Notes: generated by a model from the letters alone, not told the origin. DNA of 64,000 nt from Leptasterias polaris (GCA_037783415.1 JAZGTN010000068.1:62001-126000), one strand, 5' to 3'; counted from the stretch's first letter, positions 35,718-49,500 are shown. A program made the numbers and translations.

Positions 35718-36979
35718 ATGACGACGAGGTACACATCATCGGCTGATATCGTGGACGCCATCTTCGGATTAATGAGTGACATTCGGGAGTTGGAAGCCTC
35801 CTTGGCACGGCAGATTTTTGAGTCAGCTATTTCCTCACCTGAGTATGGAAAGAATCCTTGGGACACGAAGCCAGTCGTTGATGCGTACCACAGAAGATGC
35901 TTCGAGAAAACGATTGCCAACTTGGAAGCGACGTGGAGTAGTGGTGACTTAGCCATCAGTGAGGATCAGAGTGCAGGTAAATGCCACGCAAACCCGTCCC
36001 GCGGTCCCGTGGCTGGCGCCGATGTTGGGCTTTGTTGTGTGGATGCGGAGACCACAAGTATAGGGAGGCCGTTGCGAGCGGTGAATGCCCTACTGTTGAT
36101 GTGGTCCCGAGTCCCTCGATCTTGCCCTGCATGGCGTTTGCCGTTGGGGCTGAGGTTCGTGGTTGCGATGGGTTTTCCAGCCCTGATCCAGCTGCTTTGT
36201 CCCTCAACTCCACGTCAACACCTCCACCGTTGTGGAAGGCTTCAGCAACGCACACTGTTCCGCCGTTGTGGACGGCTCCGCCAGTGCAACTTGCCTCGCC
36301 GGAGCACGCTGCTCTCATCATCAACCAACAAACTGACAGGACAGAGACTATGACATTGAACAATCAACTCCATGACACTGGCGTTGGCCTTCATGTGCAG
36401 GTGACGGCAGCTCAGCTGGAGCGGCAATCTCCACCAGCAAAAGCAGCCCCGCCGGAACAAGCAAGAGCACCGACGGACCCCCGGATGCATGATGATGAAG
36501 GATACGGACTGATGCAGGACGCATCGCAGATGACAAGGCCGAGGGTACAGGAAGTACCACCGAAGACAGGATACCTGTTGGTGCGGGGAGCATCAACGGC
36601 TGGGTATCCGCCAGTGCATGATGCACCACTGAAGAAGGCCGCTGAAGACAGAGTATCCGCAGGTGCAGGGAGCACAACAGAAGACAGGGGATCCGTTGGT
36701 GCTGGATGCACCACAGACAGAGTGACTACCGGTGCTGGGGGAACCACAAACATGGGACCCGCCGGCACAACAGACGGGGGACCCTGCCGGCACCACAGAC
36801 AGGGGATCCGCCGGCACCAACGACAGGGGATCTGCCGGCACCAAGGACAGCGGAGGATCCGCCGGCACCACGGACAGGGGATCCGCCAGGGGAAGCACCG
36901 AACAGAATATGTCAAGTGTTCGACTGCATGGCCTGAGTCATCGGCTGAAGACACTGAAGCTAGAAGAGCACATCATTAA
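35718..36979 (+). pseudogene. Internal gag-like or unknown open frames of the LTR element
   Basis: Two overlapping frames. 35718-36353 encodes 211 residues starting MTTRYTSSADIVDAIFGL. 35981-36979, in another frame, encodes 332 residues rich in Pro, Thr, Ala and Gly. The start of the second frame has a Cys/His cluster (CGCGDHKYRE) that faintly recalls a retroviral-type zinc knuckle. The natural product may therefore be one Gag-like protein now split by a frameshift, but this is a guess. No catalytic domain is present. The tail contains a roughly 30-bp minisatellite (36740-36900). Confidence 0.45.
36740..36900. repeat. Minisatellite inside the LTR element
   Basis: Imperfect copies, about 30 bp each, of GACAGGGGATCCGCCGGCACC with variants (CAACGACAGGGGATCTGCC and others), five or so in a row. 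It lies inside the Pro/Thr-rich open frame and gives it a repetitive C-terminus. Confidence 0.75.
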
Positions 36980-37225
36980 CAGTGACTGGAGAGAAGTCCT
37001 CTCTTGGATGGACATTGTTTTGTTGTTGTTAAATAAAGAAATGCGGTTGTGGGTCTCACCGCCGATTGTTGTATCTTTGGTGGATTCTGGGTCACCAAAT
37101 TGGGGACCAGAATCAACATTGATCATCATTCCCGGGGAAACTCCAACCAGTTACAAGTAAAACCTGTTGAACTATGTTTATCACCTGCCTATCCAGGAGT
37201 ATAGGCTAAACTAAGGAGGGAGTGA

Positions 37226-37578
37226 TGTAACGGACATTGCAACCGCCGGACAAACCGCCGGCGTGAGAACGCTCTCTCTCCAGAGATTGGACCGGAAGTA
37301 TGGACTATAAATAGACATTTGTGTTCGCGCCAGCGGGAAAACGTTGGCCAGGAGCCAAGATAACTGACTCTGTGCATTGTGCATGTGTTGTGCATGGTGG
37401 TGATAAGTTGTGTTAGACAGACTAGATGTTGAGTTCAGTGAGTGAGCATGAACAAGTTGTCGTTCTTGGAAGATAAATAAATTGGTGTGTTTCACATTTA
37501 ACCGAATTTGAGTTTCCGTTTGTTTTCTGTCTGCGTTTGGCTGCAGAGCAAACAAGGACCCGTTGGCAGTACGTTACA
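37226..37578 (+). repeat. 3' LTR
   Basis: 353 bp. Identical to the 5' LTR except for AGACATTTGTG in place of AGACAGTTGTG and an extra GTG in the CATGGTGGTGATAAG segment. Followed directly by the GTTG target duplication. Confidence 0.93.
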
Positions 37579-37582
37579 GTTG

Positions 37583-39635
37583 TATCTTCGAGAAAACGGT
37601 GACGATGTTTTCCAGCAAGAGCGAAAAATTGTCACACTTAGGAGCTCTATATGAAGAAATTTGGCCCAGCATTTGCGTGTGTACTTTACATACGGCTTTC
37701 CACTTAATGCGGTAGACCTATATAATATGCAGTAAATTATTTCATATAGTGACTTTTGAGCAGTAACGCCCAGATATTAATTTTTAATTGCCAATGTACA
37801 TGTATGGTCAACTAAATAGCTACAATTATTTTCCTGTTGTCCGGGAAGTCATATTGTTGCGATACTGAACGAAAAAATACGTCAATTATTATTATTGTAC
37901 ACAAAATATTTGATGCATTTGATTGTACTGTCGCAAAATATAATCACGATGGGAAATATTGACTATTCGTTTCACGAGGCGAAGTAGATTGAAATGGAAA
38001 AGCCAGATTTCTCCTTTCAAATAAATTCTGCGACAAACGCACGATTTAAAAACATTAAATTATGTTTTATATAACCAGCAACACACGCATAGATCCTAGT
38101 CATTTGATGTTTTTTCAAAGTAAACACAAAACAGACATGGAAATTCGTCCACTATACTCTGAAAAATATTTTTAAAAACTAAAAAACGTGAACGACTTCA
38201 TGTAGACACCAACCTCGTCCGCCGTGATATGTACTTGTTTCGTTGTTTCAGGTTGTTGGAAACCAGTAAAAGTAGATGTCCGCTTTTGTGCCACTGTGTG
38301 ACAAAACGTCCAATCTGCTTTCTGGCTAGCAGAAAAGTAGAAAAATAAATTTATCTAAAACGTTCAACCTGCTTTTCTGCTTCTAGGAAATCCAAAAGAC
38401 AAATCTCCACTTTTTGACCGTAAGTGTAGGCGATTAAGTAAAACCTGCTTTCATGAAAAGTGAAAAAGTAGAAAAATGGAAACAACGAAAATGTTCAATC
38501 TACTTTTTCATAATTAGAAAGCTGGAAAGCAGATGTCCACTTTTCGACCTCCATAGTATAGGCCCAGTGCTATATTGTACTCATATCCAATATTTGTGTA
38601 ATAGGACTCATTCGTCACGTGTCCTATAGAGAACATAGGGGTAATAAGTGGGTGCCCTTAAATTAAAAGAAAACCAGAATGGTGTGCTGTTAACACAAAC
38701 ACTCTGCTGAGATTGATCTCGTTCATTCTATAAGTTGTTGCACTTAGGACTAAATACAGACCACTGCAAGTAATGTACACATTTCGCAGTTGTGGGTTCA
38801 AAATCCACCCGAGTAGCTAGTAGATTGTTTTTTCTGCTTATCACACAATCATCGGTGTAAGGCTGTAATCAAACATGTTAAACACCACCTCTGAATTTTT
38901 TGTCTGCATGTCATCTTTGTTCCCAGAGCCACCTGCGGACAGTAATCATGTGAGAGTAAATAACTTCATGTGCAACAACAGGTCTGCTTTGATCGTGGCG
39001 ACACAGCCCCTTTAAGGGATATCAGACCTGTTTGGTCACGGCACATTTTGATTCACAGTTATTAAAGGGGAGGGGGCATCTGACTGGATGAAACTTCTTT
39101 CAAGGACAAACAAGCTCCTTTAAAAAAACAAGATAGATATTTATTCTTTACATGGACCATAGCGAAGCCATGATCTTCCAACAATGACAAACTTCTCCAC
39201 CTTTATGCATTTTGAAGAGTAATTCTTTACCAATACAAGTACTTATATGCAATACTTGTTTTCCTAAACAACATAACATAGGTGAATTGGCGTTGGGGCA
39301 GATAGACCTCATGCACACGACGTCACTGGAGTAAGGTGCCCTCAGAGCTCAAAAGGGGGCTGTTCATCTTTCCATTCTGTGCACCGCATTGTTTTATAAG
39401 CAGTTTATCTGTAAGATGGCGACCAGATGATGTCAATGTATAAAAGGTATATTTCATTGACCTGGTAAAATATTAGGTAAATAACCTTTGTATATTGTAC
39501 TTTATTTAAGAATGGCTTTATGCTTATTTATGACAAGCTAAGAAATTTTGTAAGCAATAAAATATTTCCAGTTAAGTAGCTCTTATCATTCACAGGTCAT
39601 GTCATCTTTGTAGGATATTGTGTTCAAGTGCATGG
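37583..39635. other. Intergenic sequence, no supported gene
   Basis: The region holds no exon that I can match to a family. A cluster of short degenerate repeats around 38260-38550 alternates segments like GTTCAA(C/T)CTGCTTTTCTG with AAAAGTAGAAAAAT, partly in inverted order. The rest is unremarkable AT-rich sequence. Confidence 0.55.
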
Positions 39636-39639
39636 GACT

Positions 39640-39850
39640 CAAGCACTGATCAGCAGGGTGTGGGTTTGAGTCTTAGTCTTGACACTTGTGTCCTTAAGCA
39701 AGACACTTAACCATTATTGCTTCGGATGGGACGTTAAGTCGCAAGTCCCATGTATTGTGTAATGCACCTAAAAGAACCCATTGCACTTATCGCAAGGAGA
39801 AGGGGTCTGCAGCAATATGCGCCACCTCACCTTGTATCCCTTACAAGGTG
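39640..39850 (+). mobile_element. SINE family A, copy 1
   Basis: Contains a B-box-like GTGGGTTTGAGTC, then GACACTTGTGTCCTTAAGCA, ATTGCTTCGGATGGGACG, GTAATGCACCTAAAAGAACC and ACTTATCGCAAGGAGAAGGG. The same order of segments recurs in diverged form at 43800-44045 (minus) and 48475-48680 (plus). I recall this sequence as a common dispersed repeat in echinoderms (recollection, not a search). Confidence 0.7.
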
Positions 39851-40460
39851 CTGTATTATGGTTGCTTCTTCTCATAAAATTTTTCTTAATCTCCACCGGT
39901 TTTTATAATTCGGAACCAGGAGGGTCGTTTAAGACAGACATGGCTCATTATAAATGTACACTTACTAATATTATTAGAAAAAGATGTTTCTCCTATATAG
40001 ACCATAAGTTGAATGTCATGACTTGTGTACAAAAAAAGTATCAGTATTGACTTCCTGCAGGCACAAGTTGTACAAAACATAAAATCACATCTTTGTGGAG
40101 ATTGCAAATATGATTTCTATCACCTCTTGATATGAAAAAAGTGGGTCTTATCTCAAAACTTGTTCAGCTGTTATTTTTACAATTCTTGATCTTATGTGAC
40201 AACTACAATAAAAAAACATTTAAACATTGTAATATTTTGCCTACCAGGAAACACTCTGGAATGTACAAGGTCATTTTGAGGGGGGTCAACAATGGCATGG
40301 TCTATACTGGGGTGTCACCATGATGTTTACTGGAGAAACAGTCCATTTGACCAAAAAGGATGTCAAACACCTCAACATCAAAACAGCAAGAGATCCTCTG
40401 GTGATACTGTCCTCAATGCTCTCCCTAGTAGTGATCTCACTGTGCTTTTCTGATAGTCCC

Positions 40461-40466
40461 TTTATT
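40461..40466 (-). promoter_or_regulatory. Candidate poly-A signal of CRNKL1
   Basis: AATAAA on the minus strand, 36-41 bases after the CRNKL1 stop codon. It would give a very short 3' UTR. Other sites further downstream are possible. Confidence 0.35.
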
Positions 40467-40501
40467 CTGAGATGATCTTTAAGATTCCAAATCACTTTGG
40501 A

Positions 40502-43500
40502 TTATCCATCAGAATCTGAAGAGTCACTAGAATCGCTAGATTTCGCTTTGGGCTCAGTCTCTTTCCTCCTGCCCGACTTCTTCTCGTTATCGCTGCCACC
40601 GCTACTGCTGCTGCCATCACTGTCGTCATAGTCCTCATCGTTGTATTCAGCCGCCTCCTTCTTAAATCCATCCTCCCGTTCCTCATCGGCATTCTCTTCC
40701 AAGTTCTCTTTGTCATTATCATCATCGTCTTCATCCTCATCATTATTAGCATCATCTTCCTCATCACTGGCATCTTCCTGCTGGTGCTGCTTCCATTTCT
40801 TAGCCATGGCGAGCAGCTTGAGGTTGGGCAAGTTGGACTCATCATTAGGGAAGATGTAATCGTAATACTCCTCCCATCCTGCATCCGACTGTGGGTAAGA
40901 GATATAAGGAAGAGGAAGGGATAATGAATCAGTTAAGCATTTCAATCAAAAGGTTGAGATTTTACAGGGCTTCACCTGGCATCATCACCAGAACTCTTGT
41001 TGTTAGCCATTCTGTTTCTTCTCTAAGCCCAAGTCTAAAGGTGGGTGGGTTGGTTTAGAGGTAAGTTGATGGACATAAGAGTCAAGCGAGTAAAATGAGT
41101 CTTGTAGAAATCAGCACAGAATCTTACCCCATCTTCGGTTTGTATCTTCCGTCTCCTCTTGACTCTGTTTGGCATTTGTTTCTTGACCTCTGCAATGTTC
41201 TCCTCGTCACCACACTCCTCCTACAAAGTGAAACAAACACACTCAATAACATCGGGTACCAGACATATGCAACAACACCCACAATGCCACAACTTTGTAT
41301 GATCTGGCAGCTCATGTAAAAAAAAAAAAAAAAAGGAACACTGGGTCAAAGTTTAGCAGACACAAAGTGTACACAAGTCTTTCTTTGTTCTCTTAAATAT
41401 GATATGTATGTACCCAGTCTGTTTGATCACCAAATCTGGAATACTGTATGGCTGCCATTTAATGTTATCAGTCTTTCGCACTCATTAATGTTCTGAAGGT
41501 GCTGATTATCTTTTTTAACAAAATAAAGAAATTTGTTAATTAATTTTCTTATTTTCTGTTGTTTTTTGCCTTCGAGAAAGACTCTGCTAGGGTCAAGACA
41601 TCAGGCCATTAATTATTTTTTGAAATTCATTATTGTGTAAAGTTGGAACGAAAAACAGTTACAAGTTTATACCTCAAAGTCCTTCCAAGCTTCCAGTAGT
41701 ATCAGACGCTCTTCCTTCTCCTCAGTGTCTCTCAGTCCCTTATTTGCATCCCTGTAGATTCTCCTTGCCCTCTCCAAACATCCCTCAGCGCCGTTAGACA
41801 GCTCAAACTTAGCAAAACTTATCCATACCTAGTTAGAATGTGAGGTTTGAATTGAACAAACGTTTGTGAGAAGTTAAGATAATAATAATTACAAAAATAT
41901 AAATTAGTTATTTAATTGTTTAATTCGTTTTAAAAATACTTAATATGGTCGGTAGAATCACAAGGTATCAGTAAAAATTACATGCTTACAAAATAAAACA
42001 CTGCGTAGTACAAGGACAATTTTCAAAAATTTGGACCAGACTAAAACATGAAATAACCCAATATCAATCTGATAAAAATACACACCAGTTAAAGTAAAAG
42101 TTATCACACAGAAGAATTACAAGATACATATGTACATACAAAGGGTTTTAAAAAACCAGAACATACATTAAAACAAATTTTAAAAAATGGAATTGATTAT
42201 AAGAGCTATCACAAAGACAAAGAAATACAAGACACAAAATCTGGTAAAAGAACAGACATTTACACAAATTTATAAAATCATGGCCAACCCTGGAATATTG
42301 GATTTTCTATATTATGTCCCTTCTACAGAGCGGTGGAACTAACCCGTCCATGTATTTGCTCTCAAATGTCTATGTGTACAGTCAGTTTTAAGAGGAAAGA
42401 AGCATATTTCAAATTGTAGTGGATTGTACGTTTCATCGCACTTTACAAAGAGCATAGTATGTCTACTTTTAAGAGAAGGGAAGATCCAAAATTGCATGAG
42501 CAATAATAATGTGTATTTAACCAGTTAAAGCTGCAGATTGTTGTTTTTATGTTGTACGGGGCTTTGACCAGGATTATAAATGACTTAACCAAAGTGGCAG
42601 AAGAAACTGAAATTTTAATAAGACATACATTTTCGAAAACAGATCGGTTCCCAGTTTTATGGCTCTGCACTTGCAATCAACATTTTAAGCTTACGGGGCA
42701 AGTGCCTAATTTCTGCACAAGTTGTATAAGCTAAGAATGGCTAGTAAAATATTGTAGCTTTCCATCAATTCAACCATAAACCAAAAAACTAAATATAGAG
42801 TATTTACCTTAACATGCTGCGTTCTCTGTAGGAGGCACTTGTATAGCGCCCTCGTCCTGTCAAACTCTTCTTGCTCAATCTCAAAGTCAATGTAGGCTTT
42901 CCACAACACCTCAGGCATGTCCAGCTTGGTTTGGTTGATGGCCAGATCAAATATGGCCCTCGCTCTATCAATATCACCCAAGATGCTTTCTAGTTCGGTG
43001 AACTACTCAAAAGAAAAGGACAAGAACATTTCAACTTCTAGCTCTCCTAAGTTCACCGAGGGTTCTGTACGTCCGGTTATATTCTTCAGGTTTGCACAGG
43101 AATTTGGGGACAAGAATTAAACATTTAAAATAGTAGCTGCAATAAGCATGAAGAAAGTTATAAGCAAATAATTTATTTATATGTCATACAAAAAAATCAA
43201 TTTGGGGTGAACAAAGAAAAATCATCGATGTTGGCATCGCTGTTTTTCATCGCTGTTGGCATACCTTCATCCATGTGGTGCAGTTCTCTGGGTTGAATTC
43301 AAGGAATTTCTGGTATAGGATGCGGCAGCGATCGAACTCTCTCAGCTGAAGCTCCAACTCGATGTAACCCTTGAAGACTTTATCTTTCGGACACTTGCCT
43401 ATGGCGTTGCCCTGTTAAGGAAGCAAGACCGAGTGTACAATGTGTCATGATGTGGTTATAATACACTTGTAGGGGTCTGGCTTTGCCGTTGTGACCCCAT

Positions 43501-46500
43501 ACTGTGTTGACTGCTGGTTGTTTGTTCAGTTGTGATGAGTTCACATTTTTGTTCAGGCCAGTTCATAACAATTACAATTATCAGCTCTTACATAGCAATT
43601 TATCTACAAAGCGATTTATCTACACCCGACAGGCACCTCAAAGTGCTCATTTTATTTTTAAGCGTGGCTGGCCTTGCTATTTTTAAAATATAATAATAAT
43701 AAATAAACAAATAATAAAACTACCAATTAGTTAAAAAATGCCTTCTATGTCACAAGTGATAAAAGTGATATAACCATTTACATCGCACATTGTAAGGGTT
43801 TAAAAAGTGATGTGGCGCAACCTGCAGCCTACCATGCCAGAAACACCATGGCAAACCCCTTCACTTGATAACATGTATTGGGTTCTTTTATGAGCATTAC
43901 ACAACACATGGGGCCTGCGGCTTTAGGTGCCATCCCAAGGACGAAGCAAATATGTGTCTCATTCAAGGAACCAAGCTATGACCAGGCCCCGAACGCACAC
44001 TGCCAGAACTTGCTTGAATCTGGAGTACTAACCCGCTCAGTCATAGTACTCCTTTAGTCTCTGTAAATATAGTTAGAGCATTTCAAACACACAAAATGTG
44101 TGGTAGCATTACAATAACAGACTATAAAAGACCAAGGCATATCCGAATTAGTGGATATGGCTATGACTGTTGCTAAAGGTGTTGCTAAGGATTTCCTATA
44201 CTTCAACACATGATGATGCAGCTATCCAGCTGTAGCCAAAGCCGTAACCACCAATTTCGGACACGGACTTAGTCCACACAAATGAACAAATACATGGATT
44301 ATAGAAAGAAGGGTGGAGTTTGTAAAATATTTCACACGTTAAATCTGCCCTGGAAAAACCTGAACCTTCTCAGCATTAACCAAAATGTGTAACAGCCATG
44401 AAAAGGTCAAAAACTGTTAGACCACAGTGAGCAATTTGAGATTTTCATGTCACCATCTTGACCCCCTGCAGACGCAGAACGCACCTCCACAAAATGCGCT
44501 TCTACCATTTCTACCATTTTGGGGTCAATTCCTTCGAGTAAATTTTGACTCCCAAAATGGGGGAAAGGATAGAAGTGTGTCAGTGCGCTGTGCACTGTGC
44601 AAAGGATCAAAACAGAATATTTCTCTAGAATATGATGAAAAAAATAAGCTTCTGACACTTTTTTGAAAACATTGTTAATTTTACCGATAAATACTAAAAT
44701 TGCTCTTTCGAAAATCTGGTTTTGGGTTTTACCAGAGCTAGTCACATTTGTTATTCCCATCTTATGGGAAGACATCACATTTATAGGTTTCTCTTTTACT
44801 AAGTCTCGCTCTTCAAGCAGCAACATTAACACCAAAATGATTCAAAACTCACCAGAATCTTGCGAGCAAAGTTGAGGTTCTTCTGTCGGATCTCAAAGTG
44901 AGCAAACATGAGCCAGACCTTAGCAAAAGTGAACTTCTTGTGTGGGATCATGTCCAAGCATGCCTTGTACACTTGCCGTGTCCTCTCCATGTCCTGATAA
45001 ATACAACAAGGCCAAATATCGAGTTACAAATTGTTAATACTATAATAATAAAACTTTATTCAGGTATATATTACAATACATACAAAATATACACATTAAG
45101 TAAAATGGATAAAAATGTAAAAACCTACCCCACCCCAATATATAGCAAGAACAGAAATAAAAATATAAAAAAAATGAAAACCGCCCCATCCCAGTATACA
45201 GCATGGATTGAAATTAAGTGAAACAACAAAAGATAAAAAACAAACAAGGCAAAGAGAGATCACACAAAAAGGGGCCACAAAAAAACCAAAGGAAACAGAA
45301 AGTGGACAACAAACCAGGGAACACTTTTTTTTTTTTTATCTAAATAATCGCAAGAAGCTAAATATCTATGCTTGCTTATTGACCCTCGCACTGACCTCAT
45401 GCGCAAGTACTGTCTGTCCATTTCAGGCATAATATTTGGTCCTTGGAAGAAAGTGGACAATTTAATTGAGTACAAGGCTGACCTATATACATGTAAATGT
45501 AGTATAGACTGTTCAGGCTATTTACTAAAAAATTACTGATTGTTCTGAGAGCAAAAAATTTGAAATCAGATTTAAGTAGCAAGAATATCATGCCCAGTCC
45601 ATTTATTTAATTCAACTTGGCCAATCTAATGTTGTTTTGTTTCCGTCTTAAAAAACTATTTTAAAAAGGGCTTTCAGCAACTAAAATGAGGGAAAATTGG
45701 AATGCTGCTGACAACACACCTTGACATTCAACTCTTCATACAGAGCATAGTTAATCCACAGGTAAATGTAGCGTCTCCATAAGCGTTTCTCAGGGGCTGG
45801 AGGAACATTGGCGATAGCTCGCTCGTATATCTCACGCACCGTGTCTTCACTACTGTCCGTTTCTAGGAGACGCAGATAGTCAAACCAGGCATCGTAGTTG
45901 CTCGGGTTGGCTTTCACTTCCTGTCCACATGTACAAAGAATAAAGATTGAGAATGATTGAAGGAAACAGATTGAACAGTTTTGGGGTGGTTTTTTTTCTT
46001 GTGGGGGGGGGGGGGTACATTTGTTTCATAAAAGTTACTCCCACACATCGACAACTGGGTTAATTTTTTTTACGGCTGACACAGGGTATTTACCCCTCCA
46101 GTTTCTTCTGTTATCCTCTCTGGGCGAATTTCTTTTCTGTCTGTTGTTTTCCTTCGTCCTTAACTCTTGCTGACCTAAATTTCAGCTGTTAAGCAGAAAA
46201 ACGTGCTTAGCAAGTTGTTTTCTGCTACACAAAAAGTGGCAGGGAGCCAGTCACAAACAATACATGTTAAATGGTATTTTGGCCTGGTAACCTGCTTCTC
46301 CTTAGCAATTTTGGGCCACTTGTGAAAATGTGCCAAGGTCCAGAAGCCATCTTGCAACATCGATCAAACAACAGTTTACTTCAAGTCATAAAAGAGATAA
46401 ATTAATGCAGCAATATTCAGTAATTTACTCAAAATAAATTTGAAGTTTCCACTTTCGATAGAAAGCAAAAGTGTACGATTGAGACAATTTGACAACTCAT

Positions 46501-49500
46501 GTGTGCGTTCACCGTAGATTAGCAGTTTTGTACACATAAGCAACTTCCTGTGTTAGGGAATAAGACATCAGACAACCGCTTCAGTGGACTCTTTGTCAGA
46601 CCTTTAAAAAGGACCCTTTCATGAAAATAACAAAAAACAAAAAAACACACAACAACATTTTCCCAGTGGGTGAATCTTTACCTCTTCATACTGGAAGCGT
46701 CTTTTACTGACAATGATGTCCTCAATGCCGGCCCTATCACCGTATCTCTTCTCATGGATTGTGTAAGCTTTGAAGAGCTCCTCAGCGTGCTGCTTGGGAA
46801 TCTTATCCAAGGCGTACTTGTAGATAACTTTGGCTCTCTCGTGCTGTTAACAGAAAAATGACAAAACAAAATGTTATCCCTGGCAACACGTCAGTTACAG
46901 GTTGAACGGCTTTTGACCTGCACCCCCGAACAAAGTTTTTGACAAATAGGGATACCGCCAACATTAGGGCTAGATATCTCAATTGGTAGAGCATTAATCT
47001 GGAGGACGCAGGCTCTAGTCCATTTTTCTTTGTTCAACCCAAAAACAAATTGGAGTCAGACATCCTAATGAACTCTTAAGTTGGACGAGCTTTCTTGAAA
47101 AATCATCAATCTGGTCTAGGGGAACTGTATGTTGCACTTCTAACCCTTCTAGAGGAGCAGAAGGCCAAACAAACATAAATCAACCAACTAGGTGAAAACT
47201 CCAACATGACCTGTGAGGACAAAGGCAACTGCATGTTGAACAGGAACATTTGAAAAGCCATCACTAATGTCCGTTGGAAGCCAATTGAATGAATAAATGA
47301 ACATGTAGAATGGTAACATGAATACACAACACAATACAACAGTTTAGCAACAAGGCAGAATTGCATCAAAGAAAAAACTGGTCTTTCAGTTCAATGCAAA
47401 AGAAGGTTACCTCTTTTTGTCTCTCCTCAAACTTTGAGAAAGCTACATAGAGTTTCTCATCCATGTTCTCCTCCCCGAAGAACTCCACGCCCCGCTCAAA
47501 CACCCTCCGAGCACTGGAGACGTAGTTACTGTGCTCCTCAAAGCTGGCAAAGCGAATCCAGTTTTTCACCTCCGGGTGGCAAATGACAAGTGTGATGAAT
47601 CAAGGAGTACAATTGAACCAAAATGACAAACAACTCAAGCAACAAGCTTGTCAAGATGTGGGCCAAATTTCATTAAAGGGACACGTTGCCTTGGATCGGG
47701 CGAGTTGGTCTATGAAAAGCGTTTGTAACCGTTTGTTATAAAATGCATATGGTTAGAAAGATGTTTTAAAAGTAGAATACAATGATCCACACAAATATGC
47801 CTTGAAATTGATATGTGACATGGTGTACTGTACCCCCCCCCCCCCCCTCCCATTGTGACTTCATTTTAATCTCTGGAATTCTTAAGAGGCTTTTCGAGGG
47901 AGTGGGGTGGGGGTACGTACTTCTGTACACAAGGGGAATAGTGTGTTACAATTGAGGAATATTTTGGGGAGAGTCCCTCAACCACATATTGGGTATGGTA
48001 TATTAACTTATATGTGCTATTTTATATCATCTTTATTTTTGTGCACCATCGATATGTTGTTGTATTTTTCCTTGTGAATTTGCCAAATGAATCAAATCAA
48101 ATTCAATCAAGTCCTTTAATCTACCAATGTTTGAAAGGATATATTTTTCATAGATGTTCCTGGCTCTGTCTATTTCTTTGTATCTTAACTCCATCTTAAT
48201 GTAAGACAGCCAGGCTTGCTCCTCCGGCTCCCACTGAATCCAGCGTTCAAACACCTGCCTCGCCCCGGCCACATTACCAATCATCTCCTCCATGTAGGTG
48301 TACTTGTACCAGAACTGTTTGGCACGGGGAAGTATGGTGATAGCTCTGTCCCAGATGTTGCGGGCATGGTTGACCTGCTTGTGCCTGAAGTACAATTGAA
48401 GTTAAAAATGACACGTTAGTTTCTGAAAAGCGACTTTGAGCAGTCAAGTGCACCATACTCAAGCTGTGGTGTTGTCAGAGTGTTGGGTTCAGGCCTCCGG
48501 GTATGGCACTTAACTATAAATTGCTTCGTCCTTTAGTTAAGGTCCTGTGTGTTGTGTAATGCATGTAAAAGAGCCCAGTACACTTATCGTCAAGAAAAGG
48601 GGTTTGCCCTGGAGTTTCTTGGTTTGTTGGCAAGGTGATATATATATAAATCACCTTTCAAGATGCTACATAAAAATGTGTCTCATAATATATACATAGC
48701 TCAGGTGTGATACAGCATTTTAAGAAATGTGTACTATTATGAAGAAACTCATCCTAAAACGAATCGAGAACCTTTCACAATAATGGAGCTTCAAGTCTAT
48801 AAAAAACCTAGTATAAATCTGTTTTTGTTCACAAATGTTTCTAAAAGTTATAACTTTTTTTAGTGTTACTTATGTACTTAACCACGCTGCACCTTCCCTT
48901 CGACTTACTTCATCTCCATTTCTGCATACTTCAGCCATAGTGTGATGTTCCTGTGGTCGACATCCAATGCTCTTTCATAAACAGACCGTGCTCTGCAATG
49001 AAGAAGAAGCCAAAGAAGATGAAAATAAGTTGGTAAAACAATCTCGTTCTGAAGGAAACAGGCAGTTTCTTGATAATGTCTTGTCATAATAGTTCAAGAG
49101 TCAACAATAACAGAGTGTGACATATGACAATTCAGTTATGTCAACAGTGTTGAAATAATATTTGGGGACAGTTAATTGAAATCAAGAACCACAAAATTGT
49201 CAACAATTGCCCCCCAGTTGATGTCCATGCCAAAATCTGGACTTTTGGGATTAAAAGTTACCACTTTTGGGATTATAAGTTACCAGAGTAAAATGTTACA
49301 TTTAATAAGCTTCAATGTGACAATGTTTTTAAAACAATATTTCCATTTACACTCAAACAATGTATTTGTTTCTATATACAGTTTTTATATAGCGCAAAAT
49401 TACAGTGAAGTCTCAAAGCGCTTTTGGAAAGTCAAGAGAGAAAAACCAGGACTTTAGAATTCAAAAATTACAGAAAATACAGGGTTCTGCCCAGGATTTG

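Larger units (their letters stand above)
35311..37578 (+). mobile_element. Non-autonomous LTR retrotransposon, 2.27 kb
   Basis: Two nearly identical LTRs (35311-35660 and 37226-37578) with TGTAACG...CGTTACA ends are flanked by a 4-bp duplication GTTG (35307-35310 and 37579-37582). A primer-binding site, TGGTGGCAGCTGGTGGGAT, begins two bases after the 5' LTR. It is complementary to the 3' end expected of a tRNA-Leu apart from one extra base. A purine run (AAGGAGGGAGTGA) precedes the 3' LTR. The 1.57-kb interior has no protease, reverse transcriptase or integrase, only proline- and threonine-rich open frames. It therefore depends on proteins from another element. The LTRs differ by about one substitution and one 3-bp indel, so the insertion is young. 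Confidence 0.93.

Noticed and set aside
36348..36954. Long minus-strand frames opposite the LTR element's open frames
   Set aside because: Antisense shadows of GC-rich repetitive sequence, rich in Cys and Pro without domain structure.
40641..40859. Poly-serine plus-strand frame
   Set aside because: Antisense of the acidic CRNKL1 tail.
46967..47021. Functional tRNA gene
   Set aside because: A- and B-box-like words are present but the B box is damaged and the stems do not pair; a related copy at 63185-63300 shows it is a SINE.
48123..48124. GT donor for CRNKL1 exon 5 at AACATTG/GTAGAT
   Set aside because: It leaves the wrong phase, adds residues not seen in orthologues and finds no AG acceptor before exon 6; the AT-AC model fits exactly.
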